NCBI GenBank assembly: GCA_003513555.1
Contig: DOPG01000485.1
Coordinates: 1 to 5,293, forward strand
Length of the DNA stretch: 5,293 bases
From: Rhodopirellula sp.
GTDB lineage: Bacteria > Planctomycetota > Planctomycetia > Pirellulales > Pirellulaceae
Direction of reading: 5' to 3'
Both the position numbers and the translations under genes were made by a program. Below, piece after piece: positions 1 to 5,293 of this stretch; the first letter of the stretch is position 1; each line of letters starts with the position of its first letter. The notes below the pieces were generated by a model. The model did no database searches. It saw only the letters and a list, made by a program, of their open reading frames with translations, and was not told the DNA's origin.

Positions 1-1542
1 CGTGTTGCGGTCGGTGCTGCGCTCAAGAGCTTTCGCCTCGGTTAATCTGCCGGGGAACAAGTTGCGTTTGGGGCTGTAAAGAATTTGGTTATAGCTCGCA
101 ACATTCGTGTCGGCCCCGATGAACAACGCAAGCCCGCCGCCACGTTTTACATATTCGTTCAATGCGTCGGCCGCATTCTCGCCGATTTCTGGTACGTCAA
201 CGAGATAGATGGCGCGATAGGGAGCGAATGTTTCCAGCGTTGCTGAGCGTAGGAAAGAAGGCGGTTGCCGATCCGGGATCGCACCCGTCTGGACTTGGCT
301 TCCGGGATTCAACACCGAGGCGATGTGATAGCCACCTCGGTCATCGACTGATCCATCAATGACCAGCACTTTCTCCGAATTGCTCAGGGGCAGCGTGCAA
401 GTGCGGGAGTTGTCAATGGCCAACGCATCTTCTGGCAGGCTAACTTCGATCGCGTGAGTTCCTTCCTCAGGAATGAAGACCTGAAAGGACTGGGTGATCT
501 CACCGCCGACGGGGATCGAATCGATCACTTGGGTGGGCTGCGTCTCGATCTCGCCGCTCAAAGCAAGGGTCGGATCTGGATTCTGCCGGTCAGAAGCGTA
601 ACGGATGACTCGGGTTGTTAATGGAACGTCTTCAGCCGCTGTCTTGCCATAGTTCCGGATGGTCGCGGTAACAACGACAGGCACACCGGCTACCCAAACG
701 TCTTGGGTGGGCGAAAGATCGGTGACGGCAAGATTACTGGCAGGTTGAGCCGCACAGTCGATCATGCGGATCTTCACCTCGCCCGAAAGTTTTCGTAGGG
801 ACTCTGCCAGGCGTTCGGGGTTACCCCAGTCCCGCTCGCGAAAATCGCTTGCGATGTATAGGAATTTGGCATCGGCGGGCGTCGCATTCACAAGCTCCGT
901 TGCGAGATCCAAGGCGGGAACTAAATCGGTACGGATCGGTGACGCAGATGTGGCCATCACGCGATTGACCAAGGTTGCCTCAGACATAATGGTTTGTGAT
1001 GCAAGGTCCGCGGCGGCGTCGCCTGACTCGCTGCCTCCTCTTGTTGCCATCGCCGCTCGACTTGCACGCATCACAGTCAATTGATGATTGCCATCGCTGG
1101 CAGCTAAACGGCGGGTAAGATCTTGCAAGGCTTGAAGGGAACGCCCATACGCAGTCGTTGCATCAACCTCCGCATTCGATCCGTCAGGATTCGACGTGAT
1201 CGTGCGGCGACTGTTGGGGCCGATGCTTCGGTCGCCCATTGAGTAACTGTCGTCAAGCACGACTACATGATGCGTCGTGATTCCCCCAATCGAGCCCAGC
1301 ATTTGGCCGCCGCCGGTCCAACCGCACAGCAGGGCAATGAGCACGGCCGCGACAGCTAGACGTGACAGTAGCAGCAATAGTTGTCGAAGCCGGATCCACT
1401 TTTTCTGCTTCCTGTAACTTGCCAGCAGAAAGTCCATCGCTGCCCAACGTTGACGGCGATGACGTAGCATGTTGATCAAATGGACCAACAGCGGCATCGC
1501 GACAAACAAAAAGCCGAGCGTTAGGGCGGGGTACAGAAACAA
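1..1542 (-). CDS. BatA-like membrane protein with VWA domain and partial glutamine-amidotransferase-like domain (3' end outside window)
   Basis: I translated this frame by hand: it is open for 514 codons and leaves the window without a stop, so the C-terminus is missing. Residues 2-23 and 55-75 are two membrane helices flanking a basic loop (RHRRQRW); this is the BatA / aerotolerance-regulator N-terminal layout. A VWA domain follows, with a complete metal site: D97-S99-S101 in VLDDSYSMG, T205 in RTDLVPAL, D233 in YIASDF. Residues about 280-390 look like an Ig/CARDB-type beta domain (VVVTATIRNYGKTAAEDVPL). From about 391 the pattern VLVIDGS, then YLVDVPEI and YVKRGGGLALFIGAD, resembles the class I glutamine-amidotransferase-like fold seen in large planctomycete VWA proteins; no catalytic residues can be judged. 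The start is TTG at 1542: the frame has a TGA at 1590-1588 and no ATG or GTG between, and the first ATG (1497) would cut off helix 1. No clear Shine-Dalgarno is seen. It is the third gene of the moxR operon, 37 bases after the DUF58 stop. The VWA part probably faces the periplasm (inference). Confidence 0.9.
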   Translation of the reverse strand, partial: MFLYPALTLGFLFVAMPLLVHLINMLRHRRQRWAAMDFLLASYRKQKKWIRLRQLLLLLSRLAVAAVLIALLCGWTGGGQMLGSIGGITTHHVVVLDDSYSMGDRSIGPNSRRTITSNPDGSNAEVDATTAYGRSLQALQDLTRRLAASDGNHQLTVMRASRAAMATRGGSESGDAAADLASQTIMSEATLVNRVMATSASPIRTDLVPALDLATELVNATPADAKFLYIASDFRERDWGNPERLAESLRKLSGEVKIRMIDCAAQPASNLAVTDLSPTQDVWVAGVPVVVTATIRNYGKTAAEDVPLTTRVIRYASDRQNPDPTLALSGEIETQPTQVIDSIPVGGEITQSFQVFIPEEGTHAIEVSLPEDALAIDNSRTCTLPLSNSEKVLVIDGSVDDRGGYHIASVLNPGSQVQTGAIPDRQPPSFLRSATLETFAPYRAIYLVDVPEIGENAADALNEYVKRGGGLALFIGADTNVASYNQILYSPKRNLFPGRLTEAKALERSTDRNT

Positions 1543-1579
1543 GGTGCCGTTTCGTTTTACAGGTTGGAATCGGGTGTGG

Positions 1580-2482
1580 TTAACGTTTCAGGTTGGGTAA
1601 CAGTTGTCGCGTCGCCAGAAACTTGGCGAGCACGGCATCTAGCGGTGCACTGGTTCGCACTTGCATGTACTCGATCGATAACCGACCGCAAGCTCGGCGA
1701 GTGTTGTTCAGAAATTCTTCGAGAGCTTCGAGGTATCCTTCACGCAGAGCACGGGGATTGCAGTTGAGGAAGTCTTCCGTTTCAAGACCCTCGAAACGCG
1801 TGGCACCGTTGAATTGAAAGTCCATCTCATCGTCGTGAAGCACATGAAACAACGCCACATCGTGCCCGCGTTGTCGCAATACGCGAAGCCCTTCCATTAG
1901 GTTGTCCACACCAAGTAAGTCAGAAATGATGATTACGAGGCCGCGACGAGGGATTCCTTGGGCGACCTGCTTCGCTACTCGCGTCAGGTCCGTTCGTCCG
2001 TCTGCACCAACGGAATCTAACATCGATAGAATGCGAGGGAGTTGTTGCTGATTGCTTTTTGCAGGGATCGTGCCACGGACATCCGTGTCAAACGTGTACA
2101 GCCCCGTTGCATCTTTTTGACGTAACGCGAGATAGCCCAGGCAAGCAGCGATCGAAGCTGAGTAGTCAAACTTGTTGAGTTCGCCTTCGCCGTAGGCCAT
2201 GCTTGCCGAGCGATCAACCAGCAACGTCAGTCTAAGGTTTGTCTCTTCTTCATACTGTTTGATGTGCAGGCGATCCTGGCGCGCGTAGACCTTCCAGTCG
2301 ATATGACGGATCTCGTCACCGCGCGTATATTGGCGGTGTTGGAGAAACTCGATCGACTGTCCAAAGTAAGGGCTACGGTGCATCCCCGAGAGAAACCCTT
2401 CAACGACACGCCGTGCCTTGAGTTCCAACCGTCGGATACGAGTCGTTACCTCAGGACGCAAATATCTTTTGGAATCGGGCAT
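1580..2482 (-). CDS. DUF58 domain protein with VWA-like fold
   Basis: The product is 300 residues, soluble, with no membrane helix. The DUF58 signature is clear: QYTRGDEIRHIDWKVYARQD (51-70), then RLHIKQYEEE (71-80), which closely follows the family consensus of GD-x-x-R-x-IDW followed by a Glu-rich strand. A VWA-like fold surrounds it, with all metal-site residues visible: D90-S92-S94 in LLVDRSASM, T164 in GRTDL, D188 in IISDLL. DUF58 proteins are almost always encoded beside MoxR ATPases and are thought to be their partners; the biochemical role is not established. I chose the ATG at 2482 because the translation then begins MPDSKRYLRPEV, close to where family members start; a TTG at 2521 would add 13 residues that are mostly Arg-rich read-through of the moxR end. 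The gene overlaps the end of moxR by 32 bases in another frame, implying translational coupling. A GAGGA lies about 14 bases upstream of the ATG, somewhat far for a ribosome site. Confidence 0.95.
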   Translation of the reverse strand: MPDSKRYLRPEVTTRIRRLELKARRVVEGFLSGMHRSPYFGQSIEFLQHRQYTRGDEIRHIDWKVYARQDRLHIKQYEEETNLRLTLLVDRSASMAYGEGELNKFDYSASIAACLGYLALRQKDATGLYTFDTDVRGTIPAKSNQQQLPRILSMLDSVGADGRTDLTRVAKQVAQGIPRRGLVIIISDLLGVDNLMEGLRVLRQRGHDVALFHVLHDDEMDFQFNGATRFEGLETEDFLNCNPRALREGYLEALEEFLNNTRRACGRLSIEYMQVRTSAPLDAVLAKFLATRQLLPNLKR

Positions 2483-3530
2483 CGCGTGAAAGTTCGTCCT
2501 CGGTCGTCGGCGTCGCCGCAATGATTCGTTCTACTACCTCGTCACTCGTGATTCCGTCACTTTCAGCGGCGAAATTCACTACCATTCGGTGCCGTAGTAC
2601 AGGCTTGGCAAGTGCTTGAATGTCCTCTACCTGCACATGGAAACGACCCTGTAGCAGTGCTCGGGCTTTGCCGCCTAAAATCAGAAACTGCACGGCACGT
2701 GGTCCTGCACCCCAGCCCACCAGATCATCAACGAAGTCTGGTACCCCGTCGCTGCCCACGCGCGTCTGCCGGACCAGCGACAGAGCGTAACGAACAACGT
2801 GGTCGCTGACAGGTACCTGACGCACGAGACGCTGCAGTCGCAGAATCTCCTCGGCGCCGAGCACGGGGCTCACCTCACCGCTGGCAGTGCCGGTGGTCCG
2901 TCGAGCAACTTCGAACTCTTCGTCGAAGCTTGGGTACTCAACGTAGACCTTGAACATGAATCTGTCCTGCTGAGCTTCAGGCAAGGGATAGGTACCTTCC
3001 TGCTCGATGGGGTTCTGCGTCGCCAAGACGAAGAATGGATCAGCCAATTCGTGTCGGTTCCGCCCAACTGTGACTTGCCGTTCTTGCATCGCCTCGAGCA
3101 AAGCGGCTTGGGTTTTGGGTGGCGTTCGGTTGATCTCGTCCGCAAGCACGACGTTGGCGAACAGCGGGCCCTCCATAAAACGGAAGTCGCGGTGCCCCGT
3201 CGAACGATCTTCTTCAATGATCTCCGTGCCCGTTACGTCGGCCGGCATCAGGTCGGGGGTGAACTGAATTCGGCTGAAGGAAAGGTCTAGGGTCTGTGCC
3301 AAGGTGCTGATCATTAACGTCTTCGCCAGCCCTGGGACACCCTCAAGCATCACATGACCACGACTGAACAAGCAGATCATGATTTCGTCGATGACTTCTT
3401 CTTGGCCGACGATGATCTTTCCAAGTTCGTCGAGAATTCTCTGACGGGCTTCGTGAAGCCGACTCGCGTCGGCTTCGCTCAACGCGTCTTCACCGGCCGG
3501 TGCTCCGCCGTCGGTCGCTTCGGTTGACAT
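2451..3530 (-). CDS. MoxR family AAA+ ATPase
   Basis: This 359-residue protein has the usual MoxR length plus a short acidic, probably disordered N-terminus (1-25). Visible motifs in order: Walker A GVPGLAKT (64-71), the MoxR-typical FTPDLMPADVTG (90-101), Walker B VVLADEIN (127-134, acidic pair D131-E132), sensor 1 ATQNP (170-174), the EAQQDRF segment with the likely arginine finger R190, and sensor 2 in GAGPRA (R278) within the C-terminal lid. All ATPase residues appear intact. MoxR proteins are hexameric cytoplasmic AAA+ ATPases with chaperone-like roles in metal insertion or complex assembly, working with VWA proteins; the two downstream genes supply such partners. The ATG at 3530 is supported by a good AGAAGGA ribosome site six bases upstream, the best in the window. 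It is the first gene of the operon. The substrate is unknown; a role in envelope or oxidative stress, as reported for Bacteroides Bat proteins, would be extrapolation. Confidence 0.97.
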   Translation of the reverse strand: MSTEATDGGAPAGEDALSEADASRLHEARQRILDELGKIIVGQEEVIDEIMICLFSRGHVMLEGVPGLAKTLMISTLAQTLDLSFSRIQFTPDLMPADVTGTEIIEEDRSTGHRDFRFMEGPLFANVVLADEINRTPPKTQAALLEAMQERQVTVGRNRHELADPFFVLATQNPIEQEGTYPLPEAQQDRFMFKVYVEYPSFDEEFEVARRTTGTASGEVSPVLGAEEILRLQRLVRQVPVSDHVVRYALSLVRQTRVGSDGVPDFVDDLVGWGAGPRAVQFLILGGKARALLQGRFHVQVEDIQALAKPVLRHRMVVNFAAESDGITSDEVVERIIAATPTTEDELSRDARFQKIFAS

Positions 3531-3536
3531 GCAACA

Positions 3537-3545
3537 TCCTTCTCT
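3537..3545 (-). promoter_or_regulatory. Ribosome binding site of the moxR-family gene
   Basis: On the minus strand AGAGAAGGA ends six bases before the ATG at 3530. It is the only strong Shine-Dalgarno match among the four gene starts here, which fits a first gene that must recruit ribosomes itself while its downstream neighbours may rely on coupling. Confidence 0.75.
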
Positions 3546-3600
3546 GGTGAGTCAGTCATGAGGTTTGAAGGCGTGGAGCGTTTTCCGCTGACCGCCGCAT

Positions 3601-3629
3601 TCCGCTCCAGAATAACACCAAAAGCGGAG
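3601..3629 (-). promoter_or_regulatory. Weak candidate promoter (extended -10) inside a 6-bp inverted repeat, upstream of the MoxR gene
   Basis: On the minus strand TGTTATTCT (3617-3609) reads as an extended -10 element (TG-N-TATTCT). No recognisable -35 hexamer lies 16-18 bases upstream. The element sits between perfect inverted arms TCCGCT (3601-3606) and AGCGGA (3624-3629), which could be an operator or chance. Transcription from here would give a leader of about 70 bases before the ATG at 3530. Planctomycete promoters are poorly described, so this is a guess. Confidence 0.22.
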
Positions 3630-3661
3630 TTCTGCGCCATGGCTGCGGTACTTTCCAGCCG

Positions 3662-3835
3662 ATGATCTCAGAAACAACACAAGAGTTTCGGACGTTCATG
3701 GCCGACAGCCGCAAGCGTACGATTTCAACTGCGGTTTACCTCAGCCTCGCATTTATTCCGGTTTCCGCGTCGGTTCGTCCCAACCCGCCGTGCTTGCTGG
3801 AGCTAAAAACGCTTTTATTTCGGTTGCATTATTAG
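3662..3835 (+). CDS. Doubtful small ORF, 57 residues with a signal-peptide-like segment
   Basis: An ATG-to-TAG ORF on the strand opposite to all other genes. From the internal Met13 (ATG at 3698) it reads like a Sec signal: basic n-region (DSRKRT), hydrophobic stretch ISTAVYLSLAFIPV and a possible cleavage site at VSA-SV, followed by only about 20 residues. No ribosome site precedes either ATG, I recognise no family, and a 57-codon ORF can arise by chance in DNA of this composition. It would end in the AT-rich part of the gap. Recorded because it is the most protein-like frame in the gap, not because it is well supported. Confidence 0.12.
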   Translation: MISETTQEFRTFMADSRKRTISTAVYLSLAFIPVSASVRPNPPCLLELKTLLFRLHY

Positions 3836-3847
3836 TGGGCGTCAATG

Positions 3848-3874
3848 AAAAATATGAATCACAATCTGATTCAT
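3848..3874 (-). terminator. Candidate intrinsic terminator, proximal to the MoxR operon
   Basis: On the minus strand a perfect 7-bp stem, ATGAATC (3874-3868) and GATTCAT (3860-3854) around a 7-base loop, is followed by A and five T. Read on the plus strand no T tract follows, so the orientation favours minus-strand transcripts, such as read-through from the flippase-like gene. The stem is AT-rich and so would be weak; an operator is an alternative reading of the inverted repeat. Confidence 0.35.
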
Positions 3875-3886
3875 CGGTGCTGAGGC

Positions 3887-3926
3887 TGCAGGTTTTACTG
3901 CTTCATCTGATGGAGTGCAGGTTTTA
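3887..3926. repeat. 11-base direct repeat, two copies
   Basis: TGCAGGTTTTA occurs at 3887-3897 and again at 3916-3926, a 29-base period with unrelated sequence between. Two copies only; it could be a paired binding site or chance. No third copy is visible in the gap. Confidence 0.4.
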
Positions 3927-3958
3927 GGGGGAGTCACAGTTTCTCCATCCTTGCTGAC

Positions 3959-3984
3959 AAAAAAAATTTGGCATCTCTTGATGC
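3959..3984 (-). terminator. Candidate intrinsic terminator for the flippase-like gene
   Basis: On the minus strand the hairpin GCATC-AAGA-GATGC (3984-3971) is followed by CAAA and then eight T (3966-3959). It lies about 195 bases after the stop of the flippase-like gene. The T tract is strong, but the stem is only five pairs and separated from the T run by four bases, so efficiency is uncertain. Together with the second hairpin at 3848-3874 it suggests that the upstream gene and the MoxR operon are separate transcription units. Confidence 0.4.
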
Positions 3985-4040
3985 TTCGCCGGCGATTCGT
4001 CTTCCTGTGTTTCTCAAACCGCCATCTTGCGGGGTTTGAT

Positions 4041-4061
4041 GGCAGGGGCGGGACGCCTGCC
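4041..4061. repeat. GC-rich imperfect palindrome
   Basis: GGCAGG(GG)C at 4041-4049 can pair with GCCTGCC at 4055-4061 around a short loop, with a two-base bulge. No T tract follows on either strand, so it does not look like an intrinsic terminator. It resembles dispersed extragenic palindromes in style, but a single copy in this window cannot show that. Confidence 0.3.
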
Positions 4062-4179
4062 TGCAAAATGAACGCGATAATTTGTTCAGGCTTGCCGTGG
4101 CAGTTTCCTAGCTTTTTCGGCTTCCATGGTCCAATAAGTTAGAATTGACAAAGCTTTCACGCCATATGCAGGTATGAGC

Positions 4180-5241
4180 TCAGTCGGGCACCGGCTTCGG
4201 CTTGGGGGGCGTTGTTGATTCGTCATCCGCCTGCTCGTCAGCAATTTCAAGGCTCTCTCGAACCTCCTCGTTCGCCGTCCAGTAGAAAAGGGTTGCCACC
4301 AGCGCCAGCAAAATTCGCAGCATTTCGAACACCAGTGCGACCAACGTTCCGGAGGCTTGTGTCGGAGTTGCCGGGATCATTTTGTAGAGTGTTGCAACCG
4401 CAGCTTCCCAAACTCCGACTCCGGCCGGGGTGATTGGAAGTGCCGAGGCCAGCATGCCCAGCGGAACGATAACGAAATGTTCTGTTAAATTGGGTGGATC
4501 GCTGTAAAGACTGCGTGCTACCAGATAAACGCTTATCGCAAATAAGCTCTGCACGCCCACGCTCATCAGCACAGATGCCCCAAACGCATACGGATGTGCA
4601 TGGAATGCCCGTAAAGGTGGGCCTATCTTCCCAATCACCCGGCCTAAAACGCGGATGTTGCTTGCCCGTTTGATTAGGCGATCTACGGACCGACCTCCAA
4701 AGACAAGAACCAGCAGGATGAATGTCCCCACCCCGAACAGAGTGGTGGCTGCAAACTTCAAGTCCTCAAGCCCCTCTGCCGACTCTTGAACCTCCGACGG
4801 CTGTAACAGAAGTGTCCCTGTAACGACCAGAAACAAGAGGCCGTAGAGCCCTGAGGCTCGGTCGACCAAGACTGAGGCCACTGCTTCAATTCGCTTTCCC
4901 GGTCGTCGACGTGCTAAAAATATTGCTTTGAAAAGATCTCCGCCAACGCTACCCACCGAAATAAAACTCAGCAAAAAGCAGATCGCACCAAGGCGAAATG
5001 CCTCAAGCATCGAAAGCGTGATTCCCTGACAACGAACCAGAATGCACCAACGGGCAAACGAGAGCGAGGTGGCAAGTATCGCAACCACAAAGGCGGTCAC
5101 AAGTAGTCCATAGTGCTTCGGTTGCTGAGTCAATTGCTCCCACTGCTCGGTCTTTATTTGGGATATCAAGACCGAGATGATCACAACTGGGATAATGAAC
5201 TTAATCACACCGAGCGCGACGGAACGTTTGGAATGGGGCAT
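4180..5241 (-). CDS. Lysylphosphatidylglycerol synthase transmembrane / flippase-like (UPF0104) membrane protein
   Basis: A 353-residue integral membrane protein with about eight hydrophobic segments (roughly 10-27, 44-63, 83-105, 122-146, 163-183, 217-243, 254-290, 297-322). Family signatures are visible: GSVGGDLFKA (97-106), VDRASGLYGL (126-135) and PITPAGVGVWEAA (269-281), typical of the transmembrane part of MprF-like proteins and the flippase-like domain family. The soluble lysyltransferase domain of true MprF is absent, so it is not a lipid aminoacylating enzyme; a role in moving lipids or lipid-linked sugars across the membrane is inferred from relatives. The C-terminus is a hydrophilic, acidic then Pro/Lys-rich tail (from about 324), probably cytoplasmic. 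I chose the ATG at 5241 because it leaves a short basic N-terminus before helix 1; a GTG at 5271 would add ten residues. Neither has a clear ribosome site. It ends 649 bases before the MoxR gene, and its link to that operon is unproven. Confidence 0.9.
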   Translation of the reverse strand: MPHSKRSVALGVIKFIIPVVIISVLISQIKTEQWEQLTQQPKHYGLLVTAFVVAILATSLSFARWCILVRCQGITLSMLEAFRLGAICFLLSFISVGSVGGDLFKAIFLARRRPGKRIEAVASVLVDRASGLYGLLFLVVTGTLLLQPSEVQESAEGLEDLKFAATTLFGVGTFILLVLVFGGRSVDRLIKRASNIRVLGRVIGKIGPPLRAFHAHPYAFGASVLMSVGVQSLFAISVYLVARSLYSDPPNLTEHFVIVPLGMLASALPITPAGVGVWEAAVATLYKMIPATPTQASGTLVALVFEMLRILLALVATLFYWTANEEVRESLEIADEQADDESTTPPKPKPVPD

Positions 5242-5293
5242 TGCGGAAGCGTAACACTCGTTAGAAGCCACGCAAAGCCCGACGCACAGATAT
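5242..5293. other. Upstream edge of the flippase-like gene
   Basis: The last 52 bases contain the alternative GTG start at 5271 and the leader of the flippase-like gene. I see no ribosome site and no promoter hexamers here; the promoter, or an upstream gene of the same operon, lies outside the window. Confidence 0.4.

Larger units (their letters stand above)
3531..4179. other. 649-base intergenic region without a convincing gene
   Basis: This is the gap between the stop of the flippase-like gene and the start of the MoxR gene, both on the minus strand. It is long for two co-directional bacterial genes. In all frames I find only short ORFs lacking ribosome sites and family resemblance. What it does hold is listed separately: two hairpins followed by T tracts on the minus strand, an 11-base direct repeat, a GC-rich imperfect palindrome near 4041-4061, a small plus-strand ORF at 3662-3835, and a weak promoter candidate near 3610. 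The part from about 3840 to 3970 is distinctly richer in A+T than the flanking genes. No tRNA, rRNA or riboswitch fold that I recognise is present. Confidence 0.7.

Noticed and set aside
764..1084. 106-residue open frame on the plus strand
   Set aside because: It is antisense to the VWA domain of the BatA-like gene, whose frame is fully open; low-complexity Ser/Ala/Arg composition typical of a shadow frame.
1253..1447. 64-residue minus-strand frame inside the BatA-like gene
   Set aside because: It is a shifted frame of the same DNA that encodes helix 2 and the VWA metal motif; the in-phase frame gives recognisable domains and this one does not.
1560..1596. Eight-base direct repeat CAGGTTGG around the DUF58/BatA-like junction
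   Set aside because: The second copy lies in DUF58 coding sequence; two 8-mers are expected by chance often enough that no role can be argued.
2483..2521. TTG at 2521 as the start of the DUF58 gene
   Set aside because: It would add 13 mostly Arg-rich residues lying over the MoxR coding end, whereas the ATG at 2482 gives a family-like N-terminus.
2799..3290. 163-residue open frame on the plus strand opposite the MoxR gene
   Set aside because: It lies entirely antisense to a gene with all AAA+ motifs intact. It shows no family resemblance or ribosome site and is explained by the codon bias of the real gene.
3558..3668. 36-codon plus-strand ORF before the MoxR gene
   Set aside because: Very short, no ribosome site and no recognisable composition; it overlaps the MoxR leader on the other strand.
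3820..3845. TTGACG on the minus strand as a -35 box for the MoxR operon
   Set aside because: The bases 16-18 downstream do not match a -10 element; TAATAA is present but far too close.
3842..4066. 74-residue minus-strand frame in the gap
   Set aside because: It starts with TTG without a ribosome site and has no ATG in frame back to the preceding stop. It spans both hairpin candidates and resembles no family I know.
3915..4142. 75-residue plus-strand frame in the gap
   Set aside because: GTG start without a ribosome site, composition rich in Phe, Cys and Trp, no recognisable domain, and it overlaps the terminator-like structures.
4145..4173. TTGACA on the plus strand as a -35 box
   Set aside because: No -10-like hexamer lies 16-18 bases downstream and no plus-strand gene follows; the sequence runs straight into the end of the minus-strand flippase-like gene.

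Overview
The window carries four protein-coding genes, all on the minus strand, in roughly 55% GC DNA. Their content and order suggest a planctomycete, probably of the Rhodopirellula/Pirellula type: a MoxR ATPase, a DUF58 protein and a BatA-like membrane VWA protein in a row, weak or absent Shine-Dalgarno sites at most starts, and a TTG start. The taxonomic call is an inference from gene content; no rRNA or marker gene is present.

Reading in the direction of transcription (right to left): 5241-4180 encodes a multi-pass membrane protein of the lysylphosphatidylglycerol synthase transmembrane / UPF0104 flippase-like family, without a catalytic domain. A 649-base stretch without a convincing gene follows (4179-3531). 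It holds two hairpin-plus-T-tract candidates for termination of the upstream gene, a short direct repeat, a GC-rich imperfect palindrome, one doubtful small ORF on the plus strand, and a weak candidate promoter for the next operon.

The operon then runs from 3530 to the left edge. MoxR AAA+ ATPase (3530-2451) overlaps the DUF58 gene (2482-1580) by 32 bases. After 37 bases comes a BatA-like protein (1542 to beyond base 1). This last gene is easily missed because it begins with TTG and runs off the window, but its frame is open for all 514 visible codons. It has two N-terminal membrane helices, a VWA domain with all metal-site residues, an Ig-like stretch and the start of a glutamine-amidotransferase-like domain.

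The three operon genes form a MoxR-VWA module: a cytoplasmic AAA+ chaperone-like ATPase, a soluble VWA-like partner and a membrane-anchored VWA protein. Such modules are thought to mature or remodel protein complexes at the envelope; the substrate here cannot be read from the sequence. I see no RNA gene, mobile element, CRISPR array or clearly new system. The most useful second looks are the unlisted BatA-like gene with its mixed architecture, and the structured 649-base gap.
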